NCBI RefSeq assembly: GCF_035946395.1
Contig: NZ_DASYZI010000373.1
Span: forward strand, 1-64,000
Reading direction: 5' to 3'
Length of the DNA stretch: 64,000 bases
From: Actinocrinis sp035946395
GTDB lineage: Bacteria > Actinomycetota > Actinomycetes > Streptomycetales > Catenulisporaceae
Positions 17,188-26,443 of this stretch are shown here, piece by piece. The translations under genes were made by a program, and so were the position numbers. Within the stretch, counting starts at the first letter, position 1; every line of letters begins with the position of its first letter. The notes below the pieces were generated by a model. That model was not told where the DNA came from, searched no databases, and worked only from the letters and a program-made list of their open reading frames with translations.

Positions 17188-17622
17188 TTACTCGTACAGG
17201 CGCCCGAGCAGGGCGCCTTGGCCGGATTGGAGGATGTGTGCCGCTTCCAGCGGAACCCAGAAGCACTCGAAGTGCGTCGGCTCCTGCTGCCCGTCGTGGT
17301 CCTCCTGGCTGGCCCAGCGCTCGGGCGCTTCCTCGGCCAACTCCAGGTGGAAGACGTGGCGGTGCTGGATTTCGAACCGGTACGGGCTGATGTCGTAGTC
17401 GGTTTCGCCGAGCTTCTTCACGATCTTGAAGTCGTGCAGGCCGGTCTCCTCGCGCGCCTCGCGCAGGGCGGCGTCCTCGGGGGACTCGTCCGCCCTGATG
17501 CTGCCGGCGGGGACCTGGATGCCGACTTCCTCATAGCTGTAGTCCGTGTGCCGGAAGACCAGCAGACGCCCGTCGCGCACGACGTAAACGAGCACCTTGT
17601 CCTTGACGACCTTTTCGGGCAT
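17188..17622 (-). CDS. Nudix hydrolase
   Basis: This is a 144-residue protein. The Nudix box is complete: GSIRADESPEDAALREAR followed by EETGL, matching Gx5Ex7REUxEExGU. Nudix enzymes hydrolyse nucleoside diphosphates linked to another group. It lies 36 nt upstream of the radical SAM gene on the same strand and could share its transcript. Whether it serves the peptide pathway or the nucleotide-enzyme group to its right is unclear. Confidence 0.9.
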   Translation of the reverse strand: MPEKVVKDKVLVYVVRDGRLLVFRHTDYSYEEVGIQVPAGSIRADESPEDAALREAREETGLHDFKIVKKLGETDYDISPYRFEIQHRHVFHLELAEEAPERWASQEDHDGQQEPTHFECFWVPLEAAHILQSGQGALLGRLYE

Positions 17623-17806
17623 GGCTGAACGGTTCCTATCCGTTGGTGGGCAAGCGATCCAGCTGGGCGCGGCCCTGCCGTTCGCGGTGGCACGCTGAGT
17701 CTAGGGACGACAACTCAGCGCTACGCCTGCCACTCCGATCGTCGCCGCAGATAGCGGGACGGTGAACCGCCTTTCGCGGATATCTCAGACGTCTGCAACG
17801 AATTCA

Positions 17807-17826
17807 GGGACGTTCTGAAACGTCCC
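17807..17826 (-). terminator. 8-bp hairpin after the HAD gene
   Basis: GGGACGTT and AACGTCCC pair around a CTGA loop, beginning 10 nt beyond the stop of the HAD gene. It is probably a terminator, but there is no T-run. A diverged copy of the hairpin and its flank lies in opposite orientation at 21105-21148. Confidence 0.5.
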
Positions 17827-17835
17827 GAGCCTGTC

Positions 17836-18519
17836 TTAGCCGTCCAGGCCGAGAGCCGTAAGAACCCTGGCGCTGTCCGTCAGGTCGTCGAGAATCTTTC
17901 CCGCCCCTGCGGCGTGCAGGTCGGCAGGGCTGTGTATGCCCGATGCCACGGCCAGAATCTCGGCGCCGCCACTGAGCGCGGCTTCCACATCCCGAGGTGT
18001 GTCGCCGACCAGCACCGTTCGATCGGGCTCACGCCCCCTGGCGTCGGCAAAGCGGCGGCGGGCGACACCGACCAACTCCGCCCGACGTTCTCCGTCCGAC
18101 CCGTACGCCCCGAGGTTGAGGTCGAGCAGCGTGTCAAGGCCGAACGCCGATAGCTTCACCAGGGCATTGGCACGGATGTTCCCCGTCAGCGTCGATTGAA
18201 CGACGCCCGATCGCTCACCGAGCAACGTAAGCACGGCAACTGCTCCGGGAAGCACCGAGCCCTTCGCCTTGAGCAGGTCTGCGTGGCGCGCTCCGGCTTG
18301 CGCAAGCGCCCTCTCCACACGCTCCCAGGGTGGCATCGCCAGCCCATGTAGTTGGTAGAACGCCCTCATGATCCCGGGATCGGTACGCCCCTCGGTAGGG
18401 GCGGCGAGGCGCGGTGGCCGACCGGTCAGCGTTTCGAAGGCCGCAGCGTAGATCAACTTGCTTACGCCGGCGTTCTCGATGAGCGTGTGGTCGACGTCCC
18501 AGAGGATCAAGAGCGTCAC
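17836..18519 (-). CDS. HAD-superfamily phosphatase
   Basis: This is a 227-residue protein. GTG 18519 is chosen because it starts just before the first catalytic strand. HAD motifs are visible: WDVDHTL (nucleophile and acid Asp), STLTGN (motif II Thr), a Lys in the VVQSTLTGNIRANALVKL region and VLVGDTPRDVEAA (motif IV). The cap is the phosphoglycolate-phosphatase type. It is divergent from the XRE gene across an 87-nt intergenic region. The substrate is probably a small phosphorylated metabolite. Confidence 0.88.
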   Translation of the reverse strand: MTLLILWDVDHTLIENAGVSKLIYAAAFETLTGRPPRLAAPTEGRTDPGIMRAFYQLHGLAMPPWERVERALAQAGARHADLLKAKGSVLPGAVAVLTLLGERSGVVQSTLTGNIRANALVKLSAFGLDTLLDLNLGAYGSDGERRAELVGVARRRFADARGREPDRTVLVGDTPRDVEAALSGGAEILAVASGIHSPADLHAAGAGKILDDLTDSARVLTALGLDG

Positions 18520-18606
18520 ACTGCCAGCGTACGTAACCTCGATCGTCTTCGGCGCACCAACCGCCGCCGATACGTGTTGGCGCGCGATACCCAGGTCCGG
18601 TTGAAT

Positions 18607-19377
18607 ATGGCCGTGAACGAACGACTGCGCATCGTGATGAAGGAGCGCGGCGTGGACGTCCGCGAACTCGCCGCCACGTGCCAGGTCGATCCGAAGACCG
18701 TCGAGCGATGGATCACCCCAGGCCGCCAACCGCACCGCAAGCATCGCTCGGCTGTTGCGGCGACCCTACAAGTCGCCGAGTCGGAGCTTTGGCCCGAATC
18801 GCAACTGACCAACACAGATCCCCAGCCGCCTCGGAATGCCGAACTGGTCGACGTCTACCCCAACCGCGCCTCAGTTCCCCGAGACACGTGGCTGACACTG
18901 CTCGACGGCGCCGAAGAACGCATCGACGTGCTCGTTTTCTCCGGTACCTTCTTCGCCCAGACCAACCCGAGAATCGCCAAGATGCTCGCCCGGCGTGCCG
19001 CCGACGGCGTCGAGATCCGGCTCTGCTTCGGCGACCCGCGAAGCGACGCCGTCAAGACCCGGGACTCCGAGGAAGGTCTGCACGGAACATTGTCCGCGAA
19101 GATCCGCGCCTCACTGACCTACTATCTGGACCTGCTCGCGGTCGACGGATGCTCGATACGCCTGCATGCCACGACCCTGTATGCCTCGCTCTTCCGCTAC
19201 GACGACCAGGTCCTCGTCAATCCTCACATCTGGGGACAACCAGCGAGTGCCAACCCACTGCTGCACCTCCGGCGATCGGAAGAGGGCGGCTGGTTCGACC
19301 TGTACACCGAGAGCTTCGACACGGTATGGCAGCAGGCCAGACCGCTGACCGCCGACGAAGGGATCCTCCATGGGTAG
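18607..19377 (+). CDS. XRE-family regulator with PLD-like C-terminal domain
   Basis: This is a 256-residue protein from ATG 18607. Residues 1-60 form a Cro/C1-type helix-turn-helix (MKERGVDVRELAATCQVDPKTVERW is the region, shown here only by its ends M and W). Residues 85-250 resemble the phospholipase-D-like half found after such HTH domains (DUF5919 type), with DVLVFSGTFF and MLARRAADGVEIRLCFGDP. The canonical HKD motif is not obvious, so this half may be a ligand sensor. Its end overlaps the next Nudix gene by 8 nt. Confidence 0.8.
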   Translation: MAVNERLRIVMKERGVDVRELAATCQVDPKTVERWITPGRQPHRKHRSAVAATLQVAESELWPESQLTNTDPQPPRNAELVDVYPNRASVPRDTWLTLLDGAEERIDVLVFSGTFFAQTNPRIAKMLARRAADGVEIRLCFGDPRSDAVKTRDSEEGLHGTLSAKIRASLTYYLDLLAVDGCSIRLHATTLYASLFRYDDQVLVNPHIWGQPASANPLLHLRRSEEGGWFDLYTESFDTVWQQARPLTADEGILHG

Positions 19378-19837
19378 GACCGAGTACTACGGCGACCCCA
19401 CCGCACCGACACCCAACACGCTGATCCCCGCCAGCAACCTGCTCGTCGTCGACGCGGACGGCGCCATCCTGCTGCAACGCCGCCGCGACACCGGCCAGTG
19501 GGCGTTGCCCGGTGGAGCCCAGGAGATCGGCGAGACCCCGGCACAGTGCGCGGTCCGGGAGTGCGAAGAGGAGACCGGAGTGGTCGCGGAGGTTACCGGA
19601 TTCCTCGGCGTCTACTCGGACCCGGCCCACATCGTCGCCTACACCGACGGAGAAGTGCGCCAGGAGTACGAGGTCACGCTGATCGGCCGCCCCGTCGGCG
19701 GCGCGCCCGCGGAGAACGAAGAAGCCTCGGACGTGCGCTGGTTCCAGCCAACCGAGTTCGACTCACTCGACATCCACCCGACCATGCGCCGACAGCTCGA
19801 CCACTTCCTCGCGAAGGAATACCCGCACATCGACTGA
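19370..19837 (+). CDS. Nudix hydrolase (second)
   Basis: This is a 155-residue protein with a full Nudix box (GGAQEIGETPAQCAVRECEE then ETG). It is translationally coupled to the XRE gene by an 8-nt overlap. MutT-like proteins paired with an XRE/PLD-like regulator are common in actinomycetes. It is probably a nucleotide-sugar or nucleotide clean-up enzyme. It is convergent with the HD gene, whose stop is 5 nt away, with no visible terminator between. Confidence 0.9.
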   Translation: MGRTEYYGDPTAPTPNTLIPASNLLVVDADGAILLQRRRDTGQWALPGGAQEIGETPAQCAVRECEEETGVVAEVTGFLGVYSDPAHIVAYTDGEVRQEYEVTLIGRPVGGAPAENEEASDVRWFQPTEFDSLDIHPTMRRQLDHFLAKEYPHID

Positions 19838-19842
19838 CTGAT

Positions 19843-20403
19843 TCACGAAGTCTCACGCGGCGCGAGGCGAATCTCGGTCCTGAGAACCGCCGCACGCAGT
19901 TCACCGGCGGCCTGGCTGATCGCAGTGTGCACCACGGAGCCTTCAGGGTAACGCTCGAAGATGTCCGCGAGCCGCTTGTCGACGGTCAGAGGCTGTCCGC
20001 GAGGACCGGTCACCATGTCTGCATAGATCAGCGCATCGGCAACGGCGCCTTGCTCCCGTTGGAATTCGTCCAGCGCCCGACCGAGACCACGCAACTGCGC
20101 CTCGAATCGCGCGCATGAGTGATGCGCCACCAGAGCGACAACCCGCTCGTCCACGCCGATCGCCCGCAGGTACTGGGCCCCGTCGAGCGGGTGGAAGCCG
20201 GTCAGGGCAATCTGCGGGGCATAGCCGATGTCATGCAGCCACGCCGCCGCGATCAACGCCGGCCGATCCTCCGGTCGCAGCGACTCAGACGCGACCTTCC
20301 CAGCGCGCCTGCCGACCGCCTCGACGTGCAGCCACCTGTCGCCGAGCGGCTGGAGCAGCTCGGATGCGCATAACTCGTACCAGACTGGCTCTCTCTCCGT
20401 CAC
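19843..20403 (-). CDS. HD-domain phosphohydrolase
   Basis: This is a 186-residue protein from GTG 20403. The HD signature is visible as AWLHDIGY near residue 55, a HPLDGAQYL helix and VALVAHHS, with an Asp (YADMVTG) further on. These give the metal ligands of HD phosphohydrolases acting on nucleotides or phosphate esters. It is divergently oriented from the third Nudix gene, sharing a 132-nt promoter region. Confidence 0.88.
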   Translation of the reverse strand: MTEREPVWYELCASELLQPLGDRWLHVEAVGRRAGKVASESLRPEDRPALIAAAWLHDIGYAPQIALTGFHPLDGAQYLRAIGVDERVVALVAHHSCARFEAQLRGLGRALDEFQREQGAVADALIYADMVTGPRGQPLTVDKRLADIFERYPEGSVVHTAISQAAGELRAAVLRTEIRLAPRETS

Positions 20404-20535
20404 CGGAGCATCGTTGCATGGTGGCACGTTGGAGTGTCCCCACGCGGCGCTACCCACGTGATCCGAACCACGGAGCTCTTAGCCGCGGGAACCACTCACC
20501 GTGATCTCACTAGACCGAGATTGGAGACCGTCACG

Positions 20536-20991
20536 GTGAAGGAGCGCGTCCGCGCGATTCTGTTCACTTCGAACGACACCATGCTCGTGATGAAGCGAGC
20601 CCGACCAGGTGTCGCTCCCTACTGGGTCGTGCCCGGCGGCGGCGTCGAGCCGACCGACCTAGACCGTGAGACCGCACTCAAACGCGAGATCAAGGAAGAG
20701 CTCGCAGGCGAGATCAACGTGATCAGCCTGCTTCACGTGCTGGAAGCTGAAAACGAGCGGCAGTACTTCTACCTGGCAACAATCAAGAACTGGTCCTTCG
20801 AGGAGCGAACCGGACCAGAGTTCGCCGACGATAGCCGTGGCGAGTATCTGCTCGAAGAAATCCCGTTCACGCGAGGCGGCATCGCTTCCATCGACCTCAA
20901 GCCTGAGGCAATCGGCGACCTTCTGAGAGGGGCGCTCTCCACGACAGGCGGACTGTATGCGCAGACCGACTTGCGGCAGCCCCCCGAATGA
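20536..20991 (+). CDS. Nudix hydrolase (third)
   Basis: The protein has about 151 residues from GTG 20536; TTG 20521 is an alternative and the frame is open from 20434. The Nudix box is GGGVEPTDLDRETALKREIK followed by EELAG. The inserts differ from the other two, so these are not recent duplicates. Three Nudix enzymes, a HAD and an HD enzyme lie within 4 kb. Confidence 0.85.
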   Translation: MKERVRAILFTSNDTMLVMKRARPGVAPYWVVPGGGVEPTDLDRETALKREIKEELAGEINVISLLHVLEAENERQYFYLATIKNWSFEERTGPEFADDSRGEYLLEEIPFTRGGIASIDLKPEAIGDLLRGALSTTGGLYAQTDLRQPPE

Positions 20992-21410
20992 GAACTCGCT
21001 TCTCGGGCTGGGCATCGCGTTGAGCGGAATGACCCGTTGACCGGCCCGCCCTTGCGAGGAATGACGGAACTCAGCCCGGTATTGGGCGCCAAGGCCGGAA
21101 CTAGGGACGTTTCAGGGCGTCCTGCGGGCCAGTAAGACGTCTGAGAAGTCCGGCAGAGGCGGTTCCATGTCCCTCGTTCCGCGGCGACCATCGGAGTGGA
21201 AAACATCGCGCTGAGATTCACCTCGGGCCTCTACGCGCCAGCTGGAGCGCGCCAATCGGCATCAGAGAATCACCAGGCAGGCCGGAGTCGAAGCCCGAAA
21301 GGAGCGGACGACACGGAAAACCGGCTGCCATATCAGCAGTCTCCATGCACACTAGTGAATCAGCATTCAGCGATACCCGATCGTCCTGTCAGCTGAGCTG
21401 GGGGAACTTC
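20992..21410. other. 419-nt intergenic region before the epimerase operon
   Basis: No convincing gene was found. A GGGACG hairpin-like stretch and an AGACGTCTGAGA motif at 21105-21148 form a diverged inverted copy of the sequence at 17783-17826. The last 80 nt before ATG 21411 are richer in A/T and probably contain the promoter of the six-gene operon; a GGGGGA ribosome site lies just before the ATG. Confidence 0.4.
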
Positions 21411-22328
21411 ATGTCCGTACTCGGGCGCACTGTCATGGTCACCGGCGTTTCCGGCTACCTGGCACCTCACATAGTGTCTGCATTCGAGGCGCAGCGGCGC
21501 CGCGTCGTCGGGGTGGACAAGGTGGCGGCCGACGACCAAACGGGGCCTCCTGTCAATGTGATCGACCTGGCAGAGGCTGACGTTCTAGCACGCTCAGGAC
21601 TGCTGGGTGATGTGGATGTGGTCTGCCACTTGGGCGGAGTCGGTGACATCTACAAAGCGGCAGAGGACCCCATCGGCGCGTTCCGCGACAACGCCGGGGC
21701 AACGCTGGAAGTCGTGCGTGCGGCTGCCAAGGCCGGTGTGCGTCGGGTTGTCGTGGCTTCGAGCTGGCACATCTATGGCGAGGCTACGCAGGAGCCTGTC
21801 GATGAGGGCCACCCGTGCCGGCCTCGTGGCGCGTATGCGTTGTCCAAGTTCAGTGCGGAACAGCTTGCCTTGCAAGAAGGTGCGGAACTAGGTCTCGATG
21901 TCGTCGCGCTGCGTCTGGGTACTGCGTACGGGCCGGGGATGCGGCCGAGGGCGGTCGTACGCGCGATGATCGAGGCAGCGGCGGCCGGCCGAGCGCTGAC
22001 CGTGACGGATTCACGCGGCGTATTCCGGCAGCTGACTCACGTATCAGACCTGGGTTCGGCGTTCGTGACGGCCTCGGATGAGCAAGTACCGCCTGGGGTG
22101 TACAACGCGGTATCCGAGGAGGTCGTTCACATAGCGGACCTGGGTGAGATGATCGCGCGCCGCTTTGGGGTCGGGCTCGTGCGGGCGAGCCTTCGCGACG
22201 AGACCGCGTCATTCCGGATCTCCTCGGCGAAGTTCCGCCAGTACGGCTGGGTCGAGCGCGTGTCGTTTGCCGCCGGGCTTGAGGAAGCGATCGGTCTGTA
22301 CGGCGATCGACCGGCTGCGGCGAAGTGA
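21411..22328 (+). CDS. NAD-dependent sugar epimerase/dehydratase (SDR)
   Basis: This is a 305-residue extended short-chain dehydrogenase. It has a Rossmann start (VTGVSGYLAPHIV, atypical of TGxxGxxG by its YLA) and the catalytic triad region YALSK with an upstream SSW in place of the usual Ser-Thr run. RLGTAYGPG is also typical. ATG 21411 is preferred over ATG 21345 because the Rossmann domain begins there and GGGGGA precedes it. It probably edits a nucleotide sugar used by the glycosyltransferase two genes downstream. Confidence 0.87.
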   Translation: MSVLGRTVMVTGVSGYLAPHIVSAFEAQRRRVVGVDKVAADDQTGPPVNVIDLAEADVLARSGLLGDVDVVCHLGGVGDIYKAAEDPIGAFRDNAGATLEVVRAAAKAGVRRVVVASSWHIYGEATQEPVDEGHPCRPRGAYALSKFSAEQLALQEGAELGLDVVALRLGTAYGPGMRPRAVVRAMIEAAAAGRALTVTDSRGVFRQLTHVSDLGSAFVTASDEQVPPGVYNAVSEEVVHIADLGEMIARRFGVGLVRASLRDETASFRISSAKFRQYGWVERVSFAAGLEEAIGLYGDRPAAAK

Positions 22329-22329
22329 C

Positions 22330-23715
22330 ATGGGCGCGGATCAGGTTAACGGCTATTCGACGCCGACGACGGTAATCGCTGGCGAGACGCTTAACCTCCA
22401 CGTCTCCACTCGGGCTGCGAGGTTCAGCGCCGACTTCTATCGCTTCGGCAACCCCGCGCGGTACGTAGGTTCGTGCGATTGGCCCGGAGCGTACGTGCCA
22501 GACGGAGTGTTCGACCGAGATTGGCAGTGGCCCGCTTACGAATTCCCCGTCCCTCGGGACTGGGAACCGGGAGCGTACATCGCTGTACTGAGAACGAGTG
22601 CCACTCGACCGCTCACGCGGCCGTCGGCGCAGAAGCTTGACGCGCGCTGCGCTCGGCTACTGTTCGCAATCAGGCCGGATTCTCCGCGCAGCGGGTGTTT
22701 ACTGGTCAAGCTACCTCTGTCGACCTACCACGCCTACAACCAGGCGGGCGGTGGCAGTCTCTACGGTACCTGCGATGGGGTGGCACCGGCGCAGGTCTCA
22801 ACGGTCACCCTCAATCGGCCGGGCGGTGGGGTGGGTGGCCCGGTCAAGGGCGTCGCGGACTACTACGATGCAAGTTCCCCGCGTCAAACGTTCGCCCATT
22901 GGGACGGGAAGTTGCTCACATGGCTGGACAGCGAGGGCATCGGCTATGACGTATGCACCGATCTCGACATCGACCAGGGCATGCCGCTGACCGGCTACAG
23001 CCTGATCGTCTCTGCCGGGCACGACGAGTACTGGACCGCTCGCACACGCGAGCAGATCGAGGATTACTGCGCGCACGGGGGCAATCTTGCCGTGCTGGGC
23101 GCTAACACCTGCTGGTGGAGGACACGCGCCAAAAGCACAGGAGCTCTCCTGATCTGCGAGAAGTTTCCGCCCGGTGCCGCAGGCGTTGATCCGGATTCGA
23201 CCCGTGGCTGCCCGGACAAGTGGTGGGAGGCTCGTCCGGAAAACAGCCTGCTCGGTGCGAGCTATCGCAATGCCGGCGGCCACTGGGACGGGCCGCGCGA
23301 ACAGATCGGTTATGAGGTGCGTTATCCCGGGCACTGGGCGTTCGACGGCACCGGGCTCGCGGCCGGGGACGTCTTCGGAGCCGAGGGCGCCTTGGTCGGC
23401 TACGAGTGCGACGGGGCGCAACTCGATTTCGACCACGACGGTCGGCTTGGCCTGACCTACCGGGATGGCACGCCGGAGAGCCTGGACCTGCTCGGACTGG
23501 CGGTACTGCCCGAGGGGCCTCGATCCGGATGGAGCTTCCCGGTCCGGGAGCACGAGACGAGTGTGCGGGCTGCGACGCTGAGCGTTCATGTCGCGGGTGG
23601 CACCGTGTTCAACGCCGGGACGACCGACTGGCCTCGCCTGCTGCTGACCGATCCGGTTGTCCAGCTGGTCACCCGCAACGTGCTGCGCCGTCTGGGCGGC
23701 GAGGAATCCTTGTGA
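22330..23715 (+). CDS. N,N-dimethylformamidase-beta-like protein
   Basis: This is a 461-residue protein starting 1 nt after the epimerase stop. The C-terminal part carries the hallmark stretch SAGHDEYWTARTREQIEDY followed by GGNLAVLGANTCWWR, typical of the DMFase beta-subunit-like domain and related glutamine-amidotransferase-fold proteins. The N-terminal part is beta-rich. Reactions in this family are poorly known; a hydrolase or carbohydrate-binding role fits the operon. It is cytoplasmic as far as can be seen, since there is no signal peptide. Confidence 0.75.
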   Translation: MGADQVNGYSTPTTVIAGETLNLHVSTRAARFSADFYRFGNPARYVGSCDWPGAYVPDGVFDRDWQWPAYEFPVPRDWEPGAYIAVLRTSATRPLTRPSAQKLDARCARLLFAIRPDSPRSGCLLVKLPLSTYHAYNQAGGGSLYGTCDGVAPAQVSTVTLNRPGGGVGGPVKGVADYYDASSPRQTFAHWDGKLLTWLDSEGIGYDVCTDLDIDQGMPLTGYSLIVSAGHDEYWTARTREQIEDYCAHGGNLAVLGANTCWWRTRAKSTGALLICEKFPPGAAGVDPDSTRGCPDKWWEARPENSLLGASYRNAGGHWDGPREQIGYEVRYPGHWAFDGTGLAAGDVFGAEGALVGYECDGAQLDFDHDGRLGLTYRDGTPESLDLLGLAVLPEGPRSGWSFPVREHETSVRAATLSVHVAGGTVFNAGTTDWPRLLLTDPVVQLVTRNVLRRLGGEESL

Positions 23716-24860
23716 CGCCGCTGTTCGATCGTGCTCTGCGCATCGCCGTCGGGGTCAACGGCATCGGGATGGGCCACGCCTCCCGGCAGGCGGCCCTGGC
23801 CGAACACTTGCGACGCTGCGGCCACGAGGTGCAGTTCATCGCCACCGGCGGCGGCGCCCAGCACCTGCGAGGCCTCGGGTTCACCGTGCATGAATCCTGG
23901 ATGCCGACCCTGATCGCGAGCCGGGGCCGGGTGCGCTGGTGGCCCGCGATCACAGCGAACATCGGCAACCTGCACGATGGGCTGCGCCGTTACCGCGCCA
24001 TCGCACAGGTGCTTCGGCGTACCGGCGTTCCCGATGTGTTCATCACCGACTATGAGCCGGCCGCGTCCTACCTGGCCTACCAGTTTGACCGGCCCTTGCT
24101 GTCCATCGACCAGCAGAGCAAATTCCGCTTCCTCGATCTGCCCGACATCGGCGCGTACACGCCGACGGCCGACCGCCAGCGCCTTAGCTGGTTCACGCCC
24201 CACGCGACCCGCGCCTTCATCTGTTCCTTCGTGCCGCTCGCCGCGCCGAATGCATCGATCGAGATCATCCCGCCACTGCTCGCCGACGACGTGTGGCACT
24301 CCACCCCCACGAGCGAACCGGTGATCACCGCCTACTTTTCGCGCTACTTCGGCCACGGGCCGAACGCAAGCGCCCGCGCTTTGGCGCGGATCGTTGCCGA
24401 CAACCTCCCAGAAATCAGCTTGCGGATCTACGCGCACGACGCCGACGCACGACAACTGGTGGATCTGAACAGCGCGGACGACCGGATCGTGGTCCGCCGC
24501 TTCGACCGAGCGTCTTTTCTCGCTGACCTAGCCCGCTCACGCTGCCTGGTCGCGAACGCCGGATTCAACCTGATCGCCGAGGCGGCATTGCTGGGCAAAC
24601 CACAGTTGCTGATCCCGCTTCCGACCTACGACCAGCACTGGTGCGCCCGCACCGTGCATGATCAGCACCTCGGTGTCGCCTCGCCGAACGTCACGCTGAA
24701 CAGCCTGCTGGCCCTGCTCGACAGAACGGATGAGATCAGCAGCCGCGCGCAAAGGCTCCGTGACGAATTCCTCGCCAAGGATGCCAGACCATTGATTGCG
24801 CAGCACATTGAGCGCCTTGCCACGCGCAAGACCAACCCAGATCGGGTCAGCACCAGGTGA
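23712..24860 (+). CDS. Glycosyltransferase, GT28/MurG-like (GT-B fold)
   Basis: This is a 382-residue protein from GTG 23712, overlapping the previous stop (GTGA). It starts with the donor-family GIGMGHASR loop and ends with the nucleotide-sugar-binding stretch NAGFNLIAEAALLGKP then PLPTYDQHWCA. This is the GT-B layout of MurG-like and antibiotic-type transferases. The sugar and acceptor are unknown. Its place between an epimerase and an FkbM methyltransferase suggests a glycosylated, methylated product. Confidence 0.85.
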   Translation: MTPLFDRALRIAVGVNGIGMGHASRQAALAEHLRRCGHEVQFIATGGGAQHLRGLGFTVHESWMPTLIASRGRVRWWPAITANIGNLHDGLRRYRAIAQVLRRTGVPDVFITDYEPAASYLAYQFDRPLLSIDQQSKFRFLDLPDIGAYTPTADRQRLSWFTPHATRAFICSFVPLAAPNASIEIIPPLLADDVWHSTPTSEPVITAYFSRYFGHGPNASARALARIVADNLPEISLRIYAHDADARQLVDLNSADDRIVVRRFDRASFLADLARSRCLVANAGFNLIAEAALLGKPQLLIPLPTYDQHWCARTVHDQHLGVASPNVTLNSLLALLDRTDEISSRAQRLRDEFLAKDARPLIAQHIERLATRKTNPDRVSTR

Positions 24861-26443
24861 GCGGCGCAGAGGTCGCATTGATCGTTATGGCGCTGGCCGT
24901 GTACCGCTTCGCGGTCTCACCTATCGCGCAGCGCTATGGCTCCGCCGGCCAGCGAGATCAGCACCGATCTGAGCCGGTGCTCGTTCTCGCCGCGAGCACC
25001 CTCGTGATATGTACGGTTCTTGATCTGACAACACACGTCCGCGCGACACCGCTCGCGCAGTGGCCTTACGGGCTCATCGTTATCCTGCTGACCTGGCGCA
25101 CGACAACCGCCGACTTCGACGTCGCCTTGCCGCTGCGACCGCAGGCGATCGATCGCGCAGCATGTCTCGCCTGCGCGGCTGCGGGATTGTGCTGGCCACC
25201 GGTGTTGCTGGCATGGCTTGCTATCGGATGCGCTCGACTTCGCGGGTGGCAGCATCACGCGAAAATGCCCACGCGCGTCGTGAAGATGTACGTCGCGTGG
25301 TTTCTGGCCGATGGGCTCGTCCGTAGTATGAGCGTCCACACTCAACCCGCCGAACGGGACGGCGCCATCCTGTTCCTGACGTGTTGTATCTCGCTGTCTC
25401 ACTATCTCAAACCGGCATGGAGCAAGGCGCGTCTGGGCAGCGGAGCACTCGACTGGATGCTGAACAACCGCACCCACCACCTCGCGGCCTCCGCCTACGG
25501 CTGGGGCTGGGCTCGCTTCCTTCCTGAGGAGACAGTCGCCCGCGTCCTGGTTCGCCTCGCGCCGTTCGATCGCGCGATGAACACGGGAACCATGCTGGTC
25601 GAAGGTGTCTGTCCGCTGATCGCCTTTCTCGGGCGCTGGGAACTGGTCGCAGCACTCGCGGCGACAGCGCTGTTCAACTGTGTCATCGCCGCCGCATCTG
25701 GGATCCTTTTCTGGGAGAACATCGCGACCAACGCAATCCTGGCCGCTGCCGTCGCCGCCGCGCCCCTGCGGGTGTTAGCCGGTGTCGCCGGCCCGCGCGT
25801 GCTGCCCGCCGCGATCGGGGTGCTCATGTTGGGTGTGCTCGATCTGCTGTGGCAGCCCGATCACCTCGGCTGGTGGGACACTCCGTTCACTGCGCGCGTC
25901 CACTGGACACTCACGACGCGGAGCGGAGAACACTACGGGCTCTACAACGACTTCATGAGCCCTTACGAACGCGAATACGGCCGCACGCACGGCACATTCC
26001 TGTGCACGCAGCCCCTCGTCCATGGCCACCTGGGCATCGTCTGGGATCGCCAGCTACGCGACCGCATCGCTGCGTCCGCGGGCTGCCCAGAGGCCATCGA
26101 CGCCATCAAGCAGGATCACGGGACGCTGCACTGGGATCCAGCACAGACCGCCGACCACCACGGCTACTTGACCGCGATGTTCACCGCCCTCAATCACGGC
26201 GTGCGCAAAAGCCCGCTGCCGTGCTGTCTGCGCTGGGCCAAAGCACCCGGAGGACAGCTGTTCTACTGGGGCGACCTGCCCCAATACCGGGGAGGACACG
26301 ATGTAGCCACGGTCTCAGCCTGGTACCAAGAGCGCTACTTCCACGACGACACCGGGCGATTCTCACTGATCAGAAGTGACCACCTGTTCGACCTCGCCAT
26401 CCCCCCGGCTCAAGGAGCGTCAAGTGCGCAAGATCTTTATTGA
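24857..26443 (+). CDS. Multi-pass membrane protein, HTTM-like
   Basis: This is a 528-residue protein whose GTG overlaps the glycosyltransferase stop (GTGA). It has about eight hydrophobic segments in residues 1-340 and a soluble C-terminal domain of about 190 residues rich in Trp, His and Tyr. The arrangement is like HTTM/VKGC-type membrane proteins, but the match is by pattern only. It could transfer or export the operon's product. It overlaps the FkbM gene by 20 nt. Confidence 0.65.
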   Translation: MSGAEVALIVMALAVYRFAVSPIAQRYGSAGQRDQHRSEPVLVLAASTLVICTVLDLTTHVRATPLAQWPYGLIVILLTWRTTTADFDVALPLRPQAIDRAACLACAAAGLCWPPVLLAWLAIGCARLRGWQHHAKMPTRVVKMYVAWFLADGLVRSMSVHTQPAERDGAILFLTCCISLSHYLKPAWSKARLGSGALDWMLNNRTHHLAASAYGWGWARFLPEETVARVLVRLAPFDRAMNTGTMLVEGVCPLIAFLGRWELVAALAATALFNCVIAAASGILFWENIATNAILAAAVAAAPLRVLAGVAGPRVLPAAIGVLMLGVLDLLWQPDHLGWWDTPFTARVHWTLTTRSGEHYGLYNDFMSPYEREYGRTHGTFLCTQPLVHGHLGIVWDRQLRDRIAASAGCPEAIDAIKQDHGTLHWDPAQTADHHGYLTAMFTALNHGVRKSPLPCCLRWAKAPGGQLFYWGDLPQYRGGHDVATVSAWYQERYFHDDTGRFSLIRSDHLFDLAIPPAQGASSAQDLY

